Origin: Salinicola acroporae
GTDB taxonomy: Bacteria; Pseudomonadota; Gammaproteobacteria; Pseudomonadales; Halomonadaceae
Direction: 5' to 3'
DNA: 64,000 bases
Assembly: GCF_003206615.1 (NCBI RefSeq)
Contig: NZ_PZJW01000001.1
Span: 214,684-278,683 of the forward strand
Part shown: positions 9,055 through 17,546 of the stretch, piece after piece
Layout: each line of letters begins with the position of its first letter
Position numbering within the stretch: the stretch's first letter is position 1
Translations under genes and position numbers: made by a program
The notes under the pieces: model-generated
Seen by the model: only the letters and a program-made list of their open reading frames with translations
Databases searched by the model: none
What the model was told of the DNA's origin: nothing

Positions 9055-9900
9055 TTACTCCCCAGAGGGAGCAGTCAGGATGCGCTCCCGACGCAGATAA
9101 TCGATCAGCTTCTCGGCGGCCTCCTCCGGCGAGAGGTCGGTCAATACCTGGCCACCCGACGCGGAGGACTTGGCCGCGGCCGCCTTGAAGCGATCCCGCG
9201 CATTGGTCGATTTGACCACTTTGAGACGCTTGGGCCGCGCGCGGGCCGGCTGCCACTGCCACGCCGCCTGCAGCGTATCGGGCTCGGCCGTGACATTCGC
9301 CACCGCCTCCACCCGCCCGCGCCGGGACGGGCCGAAAGCGCTCTGGCGCGGCATCGGTGCCACGCCATCGACGCACAGCAGGCATGGCAGACGCACTTCG
9401 AGCCGCCGTCGCTGACCCTGGGGTAGCGCCTGCAGCACGGTGACGCGGTCGCCCGCGTAGTGCTCGATCGCGGCGACGCCGGTGGCCACCGCCCAGCCCA
9501 GCCGCTCGGCCAGCAGATAGGGCAGCAGGCCCGAACCCTCGCCGCACTCGGCGCGCTGCCCGGTCAGCACCAGGTTGGCGCCATAGGCCTCGAGCCAGTT
9601 CGCCAGCAGCGGCACGGCGTCGTCGCCGGCGGCCATTGGCAGCAGCGAGAGCTCGCCGGGCCCGCCGGCACCCTCGAGACCGTGGAACATGCCCAGGTAC
9701 TCCGGCAGCGCCGCATCCTCGGCATCGCCGGCGTGGGCCAGATGCAGCGAGGCCCCCGCCAGTGCCAGCCCCATCTCCACCGCGCGGGCATCCTCCCGCG
9801 CCCGTCCGGCGCGCCCGGAGACCGGATGCCGGCCGCTGGAGACCAGCGCGACGACCCTGGCCTCACCGGCCGCGCTGGCGCTGCGCTCAGGCTGCGTCAT
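9055..9900 (-). CDS. etfB: Electron transfer flavoprotein, beta subunit (betaine operon)
   Basis: This 281-residue protein is a divergent EtfB. It keeps the adenine-nucleotide-binding domain pattern (ANLVLTGQRAECGEGSGLLPYLLAERLGW, then LPCLLCVDGVAPMPR) and the C-terminal arm that embraces EtfA. With EtfA it would take electrons from the dimethylglycine demethylase complex and pass them to ETF-ubiquinone oxidoreductase. It is the last gene of the operon and overlaps the end of etfA by 14 bases, so the two are translationally coupled. The ATG at MTQPERS is chosen because the upstream extension is only the etfA tail read in another frame. The same gene order is known for Pseudomonas aeruginosa betaine catabolism. 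Confidence 0.85.
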   Translation of the reverse strand: MTQPERSASAAGEARVVALVSSGRHPVSGRAGRAREDARAVEMGLALAGASLHLAHAGDAEDAALPEYLGMFHGLEGAGGPGELSLLPMAAGDDAVPLLANWLEAYGANLVLTGQRAECGEGSGLLPYLLAERLGWAVATGVAAIEHYAGDRVTVLQALPQGQRRRLEVRLPCLLCVDGVAPMPRQSAFGPSRRGRVEAVANVTAEPDTLQAAWQWQPARARPKRLKVVKSTNARDRFKAAAAKSSASGGQVLTDLSPEEAAEKLIDYLRRERILTAPSGE

Positions 9901-11185
9901 GGCGCACCTCCTCGTGCCGGCTGTCGCCGCTCTCGGGTTGGGGTTGGGGTTGGCCCAGCTGGGAACAGACCGCCGCCAGCACCGCATCACCATCGCCGAT
10001 GATGGCGAAGTCGGCACGCTTGACCATGTCGCAGCTCGGGTCGCTGTTGATCGCTACCACCCGCTGACACTTGGTGATGCCCTGCAGGTGCTGTACCGCG
10101 CCGGAGATCCCCACCGCGACATAGCAGCTCGCGCTGACGAAGGTACCGGTGGCGCCGACCTGGCGCGCGCGCGGCATGTAGCCGTCATCGACGGCCACCC
10201 GCGAGGCACCCTCGCTGGCACCCAGCACCTTGGCGGCGTGATGGTAGCCCTCCCAGTCGCTGACACCGCGGCCGGCGGAGAGAATGAAGGGCGCCTGGGC
10301 CAGCGGGATCTGCTGCGGGTCCACCGCGACCCGGCCGCGGTCGATGACACCCGGCGCCGCTGACGCATCACCCGCCGAGGCGTCGAGATCCAGCAGCGTC
10401 GCCGCATGGCGGGTGTCGCTGACCGGTTCGGCGCACTCCGGCAGTGCCAGCAGCACCCGCGCCACGTCGCGCTGGATGTCCTGGCGGTCGCCGGCGCGGG
10501 AGAGCGTCTGGCCATCGGCGAACTGCCACACCCGGGTCGCCGCACGCGCCGCGCGTGCCGCAGCGTCGCCGGCAAGCGCCAACCGCGCGGCCAGGCGCCG
10601 GCCGAGATCGCCACCACCGGGGAAGTCGTCGGCAAAGATCCAGTGCGCCGGGGCGAGTGCGGTTTCCACCGCTGCGAGCGCCGCCAGGCGTGCCTCCGGC
10701 GCGTAGCTGTCGGCGTCGACCTGGGACGACAGATCGATCCGGCGGTCGGCGCCGGCCTCCTCGAGCCCGGCGACCTCGGCCTGGAAGGTGACCGCAACCA
10801 CGGCCACCCCCGTCTCGGCACCGCCGCGGGCCTCGGCCAGCTGGCGCGCCAGTCCGAGCAAGTCGCGGTCGTGATCGCTCAGGCGCCCTTCCGGCAACTC
10901 CGGCACCACCGCGACATACGCCGTGGGCGTGTCGATAGTGACCTGGCGCCGGCTCGGCTCGGCGCTGGCCTGGGTACCACCTGCCGCCGCCTCGACGCTG
11001 GCGCCGCTGCGGTCGATGCGCTTGATGCCGTTGGGGCCGATCGCGCCCAGGGCGTGAGGGTTGATCCGGGTCACGCCGTCGGCACTGGTCCAGCGCCAAG
11101 CTGGCCGTGCGAATTCGAGATGACGCGGATGCAGCCGATTGCGCCGAGCGCGTTCGGCGTGCGGGTCGAGTCGTCTGACACTCAT
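9887..11185 (-). CDS. etfA: Electron transfer flavoprotein, alpha subunit (betaine operon)
   Basis: The 432-residue product has the FAD-binding EtfA C-terminal domain. Diagnostic stretches are SAGRGVSDWEGY, then VGATGTFVSASCYVAVGISGA and AINSDPSCDMVKRADFAIIGD. The first 80 or so residues form a basic, low-complexity extension, so it is longer than housekeeping EtfA (about 310 residues), as is typical of the clade linked to dimethylglycine demethylase. Its start overlaps the dgcB stop by four bases (ATGA), and its end overlaps etfB. It acts with EtfB as the soluble electron carrier, presumably for DgcAB. Confidence 0.9.
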   Translation of the reverse strand: MSVRRLDPHAERARRNRLHPRHLEFARPAWRWTSADGVTRINPHALGAIGPNGIKRIDRSGASVEAAAGGTQASAEPSRRQVTIDTPTAYVAVVPELPEGRLSDHDRDLLGLARQLAEARGGAETGVAVVAVTFQAEVAGLEEAGADRRIDLSSQVDADSYAPEARLAALAAVETALAPAHWIFADDFPGGGDLGRRLAARLALAGDAAARAARAATRVWQFADGQTLSRAGDRQDIQRDVARVLLALPECAEPVSDTRHAATLLDLDASAGDASAAPGVIDRGRVAVDPQQIPLAQAPFILSAGRGVSDWEGYHHAAKVLGASEGASRVAVDDGYMPRARQVGATGTFVSASCYVAVGISGAVQHLQGITKCQRVVAINSDPSCDMVKRADFAIIGDGDAVLAAVCSQLGQPQPQPESGDSRHEEVRHDAA

Positions 11186-13164
11186 GCCGGAACCTCCTCA
11201 GGGGCTTCGGTGCTGTTACGCGCGGTCGGCGCCGCAGCCGGCTCGGCCAGTGCGGCGGCGACCAGCTCGGCGAGATCCTTGACCTGGGGCCGCGGCTCGA
11301 CCACGCCCTCGAGCATTGCGGTGCACTGGGGGCAGGCCACGGCCACGGTGGTCGCCCCGGTCTCGCGCACGTCCTCCATGCGCATGTCGGGGATACGCGC
11401 CTTGCCCGGCACGTCGGAGAGCGCGGCACCGCCACCGCCGCCACAGCAGCGCGAGCGGTAGCCGGAGCGCTCCATCTCGGCGACCTCGACGCCGAGCGCG
11501 GCGAGCACCTGGCGCGGCGCGGCGAACTCACCGTTGTAGCGGCCCAGATAGCAGGGGTCGTGATAGGTCACCGTCTCGCCCGGCTCGGCGGCCTTGACGC
11601 TGAGCCGGCCGGCGTCGAACAGCTCGGCAATGAAGGTCGAGTGGTGCTTGACCACGTAGTCGCCGCCGAAGGCGCCATACTCGCGACCCAGCACATGGAA
11701 GCTGTGCGGGTCGGCGGTGACGATGCGCTGGAAGCGGTAGCGCGACAGCGTGGCGATATTGCGCTCGGCGAGGCGCTGGAAGGTGGCCTCGTCACCCAGT
11801 CGGCGGGCGACGTCGCCGCTGTCGCGCTCTTCGTCACCCAGCACGGCGAAGTCGACCTCGGCGGCGCGCAGGATCTTGACCAGCGAGCGCAGGGTGCGCT
11901 GGTTGCGCATGTCGAAGGCGCCGTCGCCCAGCCACAGCAGCACATCGACTCCTTCCGGGCGCTGCTGGATACGCGGGATATCGAGGTCCGCCGCCCAGTC
12001 CAGGCGCGAGGCGTTGTCGAGCCCGCCGGGGTTGTCGGTGGCGATCAGATTGTCGATCGCCGCGGCACCCTTCTCTGGGGTCTCGCCCCGCTCCAGAGTG
12101 ATGAAGCGGCGCATGTCGACGATGGCATCCACGTGCTCGATCATCATCGGGCACTCTTCGACACAGGCGCGGCACGTGGTGCACGCCCACAGCGTCTGCG
12201 CCTCGACCAGCTGCGGCACGATGGCATCAGTTGGCCCACCATGGTGCTTGCCGACCTCGATGCCGGGATAACCGGAGCCGGCATAGCGGGCGTCACTGCC
12301 GCCGGCCATGCCCACGACCATGTCCTGGATCAGCTTCTTGGGGTTGAGCGGCTGGCCGGCGGCGTAGGCCGGGCAGACATTCTGGCAGCGGCCGCACTGG
12401 ACGCAGGCGTCGAAACCGAGCAGTTGCTCCCACTGGAAATCGGCGGGCTTCTCCACGCCCAGCGTCTTCGCCGTGAGATCGAGCGGGAAGAGCGCGGTGG
12501 AGCGGCTGCCACGATGCACATCGTGCGCCACGTCGCGGTGCTGATCGTCGAACCGCTCGGGGCGGCGATGGAAGGCCAGATGGAAGGTACCGGCGAAGGC
12601 GTGCTTCATCGGCCCGCCCCAGCCCATGCCGATCAGCATCTCGGCCAGGCCCCAGGCGACCAGTGCCAGCAGGATCAGCGCCAGCACGCCGCCACCCAGT
12701 ACGGTCGGCGCCACGCCCACCAGCGGCAGGCTGACCAGGAACATGCCCACCGAGTAGGCCAGCAGACTCTTCGACAGCCGCTGCCACGGCCCCTTGGAGA
12801 GCTTGGCCGGCGGATCGATACGCCGGCGGTTGACCGCCAGCGCGCCGATGAACATGCACAGGCTCGCCGCCAGCAGCAGCCCGCCCAGAATCGGGTTGCG
12901 CCAGCCGAAGCCGTGGACCACCAGCGCCAGCGCCATGGCAGCGACGAAGCCCCCGGCGGTGGCCACGTGGGTGTGCGCGATCGCCTTGTCGCGGGCGACC
13001 ACATGGTGCAGGTCGTTGAGATAGCGCTTGGGCATCAGCACGAGCCGATGCCAACGCATCGGCGTGCGCCGCCCCTGGCGCCACAGCCGGATGCGGCGCA
13101 CCGCGCCCGCCGCACCCACCGCCAGCGCGGCAAAGATCAGAATGGGGAGTAGCGTCTGCAGCAT
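11182..13164 (-). CDS. dgcB: Dimethylglycine demethylase iron-sulfur subunit
   Basis: The 660-residue membrane-bound iron-sulfur protein begins with several transmembrane helices within residues 1-175. Two 4Fe-4S motifs follow (CVQCGRCQNVCP and CTTCRACVEECP), then cysteine-rich CCG-type domains (HDPCYLGRYNGEF and SRCCGGGGGAALSD) like those of heterodisulfide reductase and glycolate oxidase subunits. In Pseudomonas, DgcB partners DgcA in converting dimethylglycine to sarcosine. The start at MLQTLLPIL has GGAGAAG just upstream; a longer frame upstream reads as spacer DNA. The gene sits 222 bases downstream of dgcA, with a palindromic repeat in between, and overlaps etfA by four bases. Confidence 0.88.
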   Translation of the reverse strand: MLQTLLPILIFAALAVGAAGAVRRIRLWRQGRRTPMRWHRLVLMPKRYLNDLHHVVARDKAIAHTHVATAGGFVAAMALALVVHGFGWRNPILGGLLLAASLCMFIGALAVNRRRIDPPAKLSKGPWQRLSKSLLAYSVGMFLVSLPLVGVAPTVLGGGVLALILLALVAWGLAEMLIGMGWGGPMKHAFAGTFHLAFHRRPERFDDQHRDVAHDVHRGSRSTALFPLDLTAKTLGVEKPADFQWEQLLGFDACVQCGRCQNVCPAYAAGQPLNPKKLIQDMVVGMAGGSDARYAGSGYPGIEVGKHHGGPTDAIVPQLVEAQTLWACTTCRACVEECPMMIEHVDAIVDMRRFITLERGETPEKGAAAIDNLIATDNPGGLDNASRLDWAADLDIPRIQQRPEGVDVLLWLGDGAFDMRNQRTLRSLVKILRAAEVDFAVLGDEERDSGDVARRLGDEATFQRLAERNIATLSRYRFQRIVTADPHSFHVLGREYGAFGGDYVVKHHSTFIAELFDAGRLSVKAAEPGETVTYHDPCYLGRYNGEFAAPRQVLAALGVEVAEMERSGYRSRCCGGGGGAALSDVPGKARIPDMRMEDVRETGATTVAVACPQCTAMLEGVVEPRPQVKDLAELVAAALAEPAAAPTARNSTEAPEEVPA

Positions 13165-13280
13165 CGGACTTCTCCGGAAATCGCACCGACCATGAAAGCG
13201 TATCGGATCGGGTTGGCGAGAGGCGGTCGAAAAAGCGCGTACCGCCCTGATCACCAGGCTAGAGAAAGCGTCATGAGCGA

Positions 13281-13369
13281 CGCTCAGGCGCGGCGAAGGA
13301 CGGCGAGCCAGCGGAGTGGACGTGTTTGTCCATGAGCATGGCGAGCCGGACTTCAACAATGCCTGAGCG
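13281..13369. repeat. Palindromic dispersed repeat, copy A (dgcA-dgcB spacer)
   Basis: A block of about 89 bp is bounded by perfect 9-bp inverted arms: CGCTCAGGC at 13281-13289 and its complement at 13361-13369. The core has TGGAC and GTCCA separated by 6 bases, followed by TGAGC and, ten bases on, GACTTCAAC. The same core with the same spacing recurs at 16216-16314. It lies inside the betaine operon, so it would form a stem in the polycistronic mRNA. It resembles REP-type intergenic repeats. Confidence 0.6.
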
Positions 13370-13386
13370 AGCGCAATCGCTTTGCA

Positions 13387-15456
13387 CTAAAAGTGCATGC
13401 ACAGCCGCAAGGCATCGTATATCGCCGCATGCGTATTGCGCTGCGCCACACAGTCACCGATCCGGAACAGCGCGAACTCGCCGCTCTCGGCCAGGGTCGG
13501 CTGGGGCGCGATCGCATACAGCGCCTCGACATCGATCTGGCCGTGGTTGCGCGAACGCGACTTGAGCGCATAGTAGAGCGACTCGTCCGGACGCACGCCG
13601 TTCTCGATCACCACCTGATCGACCACCCGCTCCTCGTGCTCGCCGGTGTACTCGTTCTCGAACAGCGCCACCAGCTTGTCACCTTCGCGGTAGACCTTGT
13701 GCAGCCCCAGGTCGCCGGTCATCACCACCGACTGCTGATAGAGGCTGCGGTAGTAGGTCGGGAAGGTGGTGCCACCGATCGCCACACCGGGCTTGGTGTC
13801 GTCGGTGACGATCTCCACCGTGGCGCCCTTGCTGGCGAGATAGTCGGCGGTGGACATGCCACTGAACTCGCACATGGTGTCATAGACCAGCACGTTTTTA
13901 CCCGGCTCGACCTTGCCGCTGAGGATGTCCCAGCTGCTGACCGCCAGGCTCTCCTCAGGATTTTCCGAGTAGCCCCACTCAGGCACCTGCTCGAGGAACG
14001 GATGACCGCCGTTGGCCAGCACCACCAGATCGGGCTGCAGGTCGCGCACCATCGAATCGTCGGCGCGGGTGTCGAGCTGGACATCGACGCCGAGGCGCGA
14101 CAGCTCCATCTCGTACCAGCGGGTGATACCGGCGATCTGGTCGCGCTGCGGTGCCCGCGCAGCAAGGGTGACCTGGCCGCCGAGCTGGGGCTGGGCTTCA
14201 ATCAGGGTCACGTCGTGGCCGCGCTCGGCGCTGACGCGGGCCGCCTCCATGCCGCCGGGGCCGCCGCCGACCACCACCACGCGGCGACGGGGTCCGCTGG
14301 TTTTCTCGATGATGTGCGGCAGGCCCATGTACTCGCGCGAGGTCGCCGCGTTCTGGATACAGAGCACGTCGAGGCCCTGGTACTGGCGGTCGATGCAGTA
14401 GTTGGCGCCCACACACTGACGGATCTGGTCGGTCTGGCCGTTCTTGATCTTGGCGATGATGTGCGGGTCGGCGATGTGCGCCCGGGTCATCCCCACCAGG
14501 TCGACGTAGCCGCCCTCGAGAATACGCTCGGCCTGGGTCGGATCCTTGATGTTCTGGGCGTGGATGACCGGGACCGAGACCACCTCCTTGATGCCCGCCG
14601 CCAGGTGCAGAAACGGCTCCGGCGGATAGGACATGTTGGGAATGACGTTGGCCAGGGTGTCGTGGGTATCGCAGCCGGAGCCGATCACGCCGAAGAAGTC
14701 GACCATGCCGGTGGCATCGTAGTAGGCGGCGATCTGCTTCATGTCGTCGTGGGAGAGACCATCGGGATGGAACTCGTCGCCGCAGATGCGCATGCCGACA
14801 CAGAAATCGTCACCGACTTCGGCACGCACCGCCTTGAGCACTTCCATGCCGAAGCGCATGCGATTCTCGAAGCTGCCGCCCCACTGGTCGGTACGCTTGT
14901 TGACGCGCGGGCTCCAGAACTGGTCGATCAGGTGCTGGTGGACCGCGGAGAGTTCGCAGCCGTCGAGTCCGCCCTCCTTGACCCGGCGTGCGCCCTGGGC
15001 GAAATCACCGATGATGCGCCAGATCTCTTCTTCTTCGATGGTCTTGCAGGTAGCGCGGTGAACCGGCTCACGGATCCCGGAGGGCGAGACCAGGGTCGAC
15101 CAGTTGTGGCCGTCCCAGCGCGAACGCCGCCCCATGTGGGTGATCTGAATCATGATCTTGCCGCCATGCTTGTGCACCGCATCGGCGAGATTCTGGAAAT
15201 ACGGAATGATGCGATCGGTGGAGACGTTGACCGAGCTCCACCACTGCTGCGGGCTGTCGATGGAGACCGGCGAGGAACCGCCGCAGATGCAGAGACCACA
15301 GCCACCTTTCGACTTCTCTTCGTAATACTTGACGTAGCGATCGGTGGTCATGCCGCCGTCGGTGGCATGCACCTCGGCGTGGGCGGTACTGACCACACGG
15401 TTGCGGATCGTCAGCTTGCCGATTTGAATCGGCTTGAATAGCGCTTCATGGGCCAT
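13387..15456 (-). CDS. dgcA: Dimethylglycine demethylase flavoprotein subunit
   Basis: The 689-residue protein is a two-part flavoenzyme of the trimethylamine dehydrogenase/2,4-dienoyl-CoA reductase family. Residues 1 to about 370 form the FMN-binding old-yellow-enzyme barrel (QITHMGRRSRWDGHNW, VNKRTDQWGGSFENRMRF). Residues 390-689 form a nucleotide-binding domain starting with VVVVGGGPGGMEAARV. It demethylates dimethylglycine to sarcosine in betaine catabolism. The cluster motif linking the halves is unusual: C348, C354 and C366 are present but the second ligand position is A351. Neighbours dgcB, etfAB, the DUF5943-like gene and the M19-like gene reproduce the Pseudomonas aeruginosa PA5396-PA5401 block. 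Expression is expected to need a GbdR-type activator and betaine or dimethylglycine. Confidence 0.92.
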   Translation of the reverse strand: MAHEALFKPIQIGKLTIRNRVVSTAHAEVHATDGGMTTDRYVKYYEEKSKGGCGLCICGGSSPVSIDSPQQWWSSVNVSTDRIIPYFQNLADAVHKHGGKIMIQITHMGRRSRWDGHNWSTLVSPSGIREPVHRATCKTIEEEEIWRIIGDFAQGARRVKEGGLDGCELSAVHQHLIDQFWSPRVNKRTDQWGGSFENRMRFGMEVLKAVRAEVGDDFCVGMRICGDEFHPDGLSHDDMKQIAAYYDATGMVDFFGVIGSGCDTHDTLANVIPNMSYPPEPFLHLAAGIKEVVSVPVIHAQNIKDPTQAERILEGGYVDLVGMTRAHIADPHIIAKIKNGQTDQIRQCVGANYCIDRQYQGLDVLCIQNAATSREYMGLPHIIEKTSGPRRRVVVVGGGPGGMEAARVSAERGHDVTLIEAQPQLGGQVTLAARAPQRDQIAGITRWYEMELSRLGVDVQLDTRADDSMVRDLQPDLVVLANGGHPFLEQVPEWGYSENPEESLAVSSWDILSGKVEPGKNVLVYDTMCEFSGMSTADYLASKGATVEIVTDDTKPGVAIGGTTFPTYYRSLYQQSVVMTGDLGLHKVYREGDKLVALFENEYTGEHEERVVDQVVIENGVRPDESLYYALKSRSRNHGQIDVEALYAIAPQPTLAESGEFALFRIGDCVAQRNTHAAIYDALRLCMHF

Positions 15457-15574
15457 GGCCGGTCATCTCCTCGAACTCGCACCGCGCCGGGTGGGGCGCG
15501 GCCGCCAAGAGTTCTTCAGTACACGGAATTGCTTGAATTATGGGTCGCTGTCGCGGGGTGTGTCGGCGCCGCCG

Positions 15575-16105
15575 TCAGCGTGGCGTCACTTCGAAGTAGC
15601 CAACCTCGCAGCCCGCCTCGGCCCCGCTCTGGGTCTGCTCGGCACGGGTGCGCAGGCTGCTGCCGCGGGCCTCGAGGACCTGGTCCATGGCGCCGGCGAA
15701 CCAGCCGGTGAACATGTACTCTTCCTTCTTGCCGGTCTTGCCCAGCTGATAGACGAAACAGGAGTGTTCCAGGCGCACCTTGGCGGTGCCGGCGTCGAGA
15801 TCGATCGCCTCGGTGATGAACAGCCCCCAGCCGCGCTGCGACAGGCGCTTCATGTAGTGTTCGAAGACCGCCACACCCTCGAGACCGTGCAGCTCGGCTT
15901 CCTTCTCGCACCAGTGCCAGGCGGACTTGTAGCCGGCGTCGTAGAGAATCCTGGCGTAGGTCTCGGCCCCCAGCGCCTCTTCGATGGCGACGTGGTTGTT
16001 GATGAAGAAGTGGCGCGGCACGTAGAGCATCGGCAGCGCATCGGTGGTCCAGATACCGGTGTCGCTATCGACATTGATCGGCAGTTCGGGAGCCATCTGG
16101 GTCAT
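15575..16105 (-). CDS. DUF5943-family protein of the betaine catabolic operon
   Basis: The 176-residue soluble protein has no catalytic motif that I recognise. It matches the short gene that sits between the dipeptidase-like gene and dgcA in Pseudomonas betaine loci and is classed as DUF5943. The middle and C-terminal part (HGLEGVAVFEHYMKRLSQRGWG, then LEHSCFVYQLG and GWFAGAMDQVL) resembles the V4R ligand-binding fold, which is an inference. Its place in the operon suggests an accessory role in dimethylglycine demethylation, such as assembly or one-carbon handling. It is 118 bases upstream of dgcA. Confidence 0.75.
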   Translation of the reverse strand: MTQMAPELPINVDSDTGIWTTDALPMLYVPRHFFINNHVAIEEALGAETYARILYDAGYKSAWHWCEKEAELHGLEGVAVFEHYMKRLSQRGWGLFITEAIDLDAGTAKVRLEHSCFVYQLGKTGKKEEYMFTGWFAGAMDQVLEARGSSLRTRAEQTQSGAEAGCEVGYFEVTPR

Positions 16106-16215
16106 ATCGGTTACCTCTGAAGTTGTTCTTGGGCGGCGCTTCCAGCCGCGGGCTAAGAGCAGAATGATGTCTTGAGGACTCCAGCCGACTCCGCTATCAC
16201 GTTCCAGGAGCCGAG

Positions 16216-16314
16216 CGAGCTAGCGAAGACAAGGCGAAGTCTGCCGGGCTCGCGCAGTGGACGAGGTTGTCCATGAGCAGAGAGCGGCAGACTTCAACGC
16301 CGTATTCGCGACGC
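16216..16314. repeat. Palindromic dispersed repeat, copy B
   Basis: This copy shares with copy A the core TGGAC-6 bases-GTCCATGAGCA, then ten bases, then GACTTCAAC, at identical spacing. It has its own inverted arms: GTCTGCCG at 16239-16246 with CGGCAGAC at 16285-16292, and GCGAA at 16223-16227 with TTCGC at 16305-16309. It lies between the M19-like gene and the DUF5943-like gene of the betaine operon. Confidence 0.55.
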
Positions 16315-16333
16315 GCAGCCGGCTCGGCACGGT

Positions 16334-17311
16334 TTACTCGCCCCAGACATCTTTCAACGTCCGCACCCAGTTCTCCCCCATGATCTTGCGCACCACCGGC
16401 TCGGAGAGGCCGTGGTCCAGCAACGCCTGGGTCAGGTTGGGGAACTCGCCGATGGTGCGGATGCCCTTGGGATTGATGATCTCGCCGAAGCGGGTCAGGC
16501 GGCGGGCATAGCCCTTGTCGTGGGTCAGCCACTCGAAGAAGGCCTCGTCCTGGCCCTGGGTGAAGTCGGTGCCGATGCCGATGGCATCCTCGCCGACGAT
16601 GTTCATGATGTAGACGATCGCCTCGACGTAGTCCTCGATGGTGGCGTTGACGCCGGCCTTGAGGAACGGCGTGAACATGGTCACGCCGACGAAACCGCCG
16701 TGGTCGGCGATGAACTTGAGCTCCTCGTCGGACTTGTTGCGCGGGTGCTCCTTGAGCCCGCTGGGCAGGCAGTGCGAATAACAGACCGGCTTGCTCGATT
16801 CGAGGATGATCTCCTCGGAGGTCTTCGAGCCGACGTGGGAGAGATCGCACATCATGCCGACCCGGTTCATCTCGGCGATCACTTCTCGACCGTAGCCGGA
16901 GAGCCCGCCGTCGCGCTCGTAGCAGCCGGTACCGACCAGGTTCTGGGTGTTGTAGCAGAGCTGGGTGATGCCCACGCCGAGCTTCTTGAAGATCTCGATG
17001 TAGCCCAGCTTGTCCTCGAAGGCGTAGGCGTTCTGGAAGCCGAGGATGATGCCGGTCTTGCCCTCTTCCTTGGCCCGGGTGATGTCGCGGGTGGTATGCA
17101 CCGGGCGCACCAGCTCGGCGTTGTCGCGCATCAGCTGGTTGACGGCAACGATGTTGTCGACGGTGGCTTCGAAATCCTCCCACACCGACACCGTGCAGTT
17201 GGCCGCGGTCAGGCCGCCCTTGCGCATGTCCTCGAACAGGGCGCGGTCCCATTTGGCAATGATCAGGCCGTCGATGATGATGGCATCGTCGTGCACGGAT
17301 GAGGTCGACAT
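16334..17311 (-). CDS. Membrane dipeptidase-like protein (peptidase M19 family), first gene of betaine operon
   Basis: The 325-residue product is a TIM-barrel member of the renal dipeptidase (M19) family. It keeps MCDLSHVGSKT, the YSHCLPSGLKEHPRNKSDE segment and the GTDF strand. However, the N-terminal metal motif HxD of true dipeptidases is replaced by DGLIIAKWDR, and the bridging EGG segment reads GFQNAYAFED. Half of the binuclear zinc site therefore appears absent. A homologue heads the Pseudomonas aeruginosa betaine block (PA5396). A role in handling betaine-derived molecules rather than dipeptides is plausible but unproven. The promoter of the operon should lie in the spacer upstream of 17311. 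Confidence 0.82.
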   Translation of the reverse strand: MSTSSVHDDAIIIDGLIIAKWDRALFEDMRKGGLTAANCTVSVWEDFEATVDNIVAVNQLMRDNAELVRPVHTTRDITRAKEEGKTGIILGFQNAYAFEDKLGYIEIFKKLGVGITQLCYNTQNLVGTGCYERDGGLSGYGREVIAEMNRVGMMCDLSHVGSKTSEEIILESSKPVCYSHCLPSGLKEHPRNKSDEELKFIADHGGFVGVTMFTPFLKAGVNATIEDYVEAIVYIMNIVGEDAIGIGTDFTQGQDEAFFEWLTHDKGYARRLTRFGEIINPKGIRTIGEFPNLTQALLDHGLSEPVVRKIMGENWVRTLKDVWGE

Positions 17312-17480
17312 GCGGAAATCCTCCTGGGTTTTGTGCGCCTTCGGCAGCCGTCGCGGCAGTTGACCGGAAGCCCGAAGGCGATTGTTCCGCGCAGCATATC
17401 CCCGGGCTTCCTCCCCCCGCCGACCGAAAGCGAATTCCAGTGTTCCGATTGCGTCACGCCCGCTTGTCTGCCTGCGACAG

Positions 17481-17514
17481 CCTCCAGGGTGCGGGAGCCT
17501 CCAGGGTGCGGGAG
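17481..17514. repeat. 17-bp tandem duplication
   Basis: CCTCCAGGGTGCGGGAG occurs twice head to tail and is followed by a partial CC. It lies in the divergent spacer between the betaine operon and the XRE-azlCD operon. It may be a recent slippage duplication or a doubled protein site. Confidence 0.5.
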
Positions 17515-17546
17515 CCTTGGAGTAATGGCATGATTGACGCCAAAGT

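Noticed and set aside
11560..13152. Large plus-strand frame opposite dgcB
   Set aside because: The minus-strand dgcB has four cysteine-rich motifs and membrane helices; the antisense frame has none.
13393..15441. Open frame of about 680 codons on the plus strand opposite dgcA
   Set aside because: It mirrors the coding strand of dgcA, which has clear conserved motifs. High-GC genes often leave such long antisense frames, and no ribosome-binding site or family was seen.
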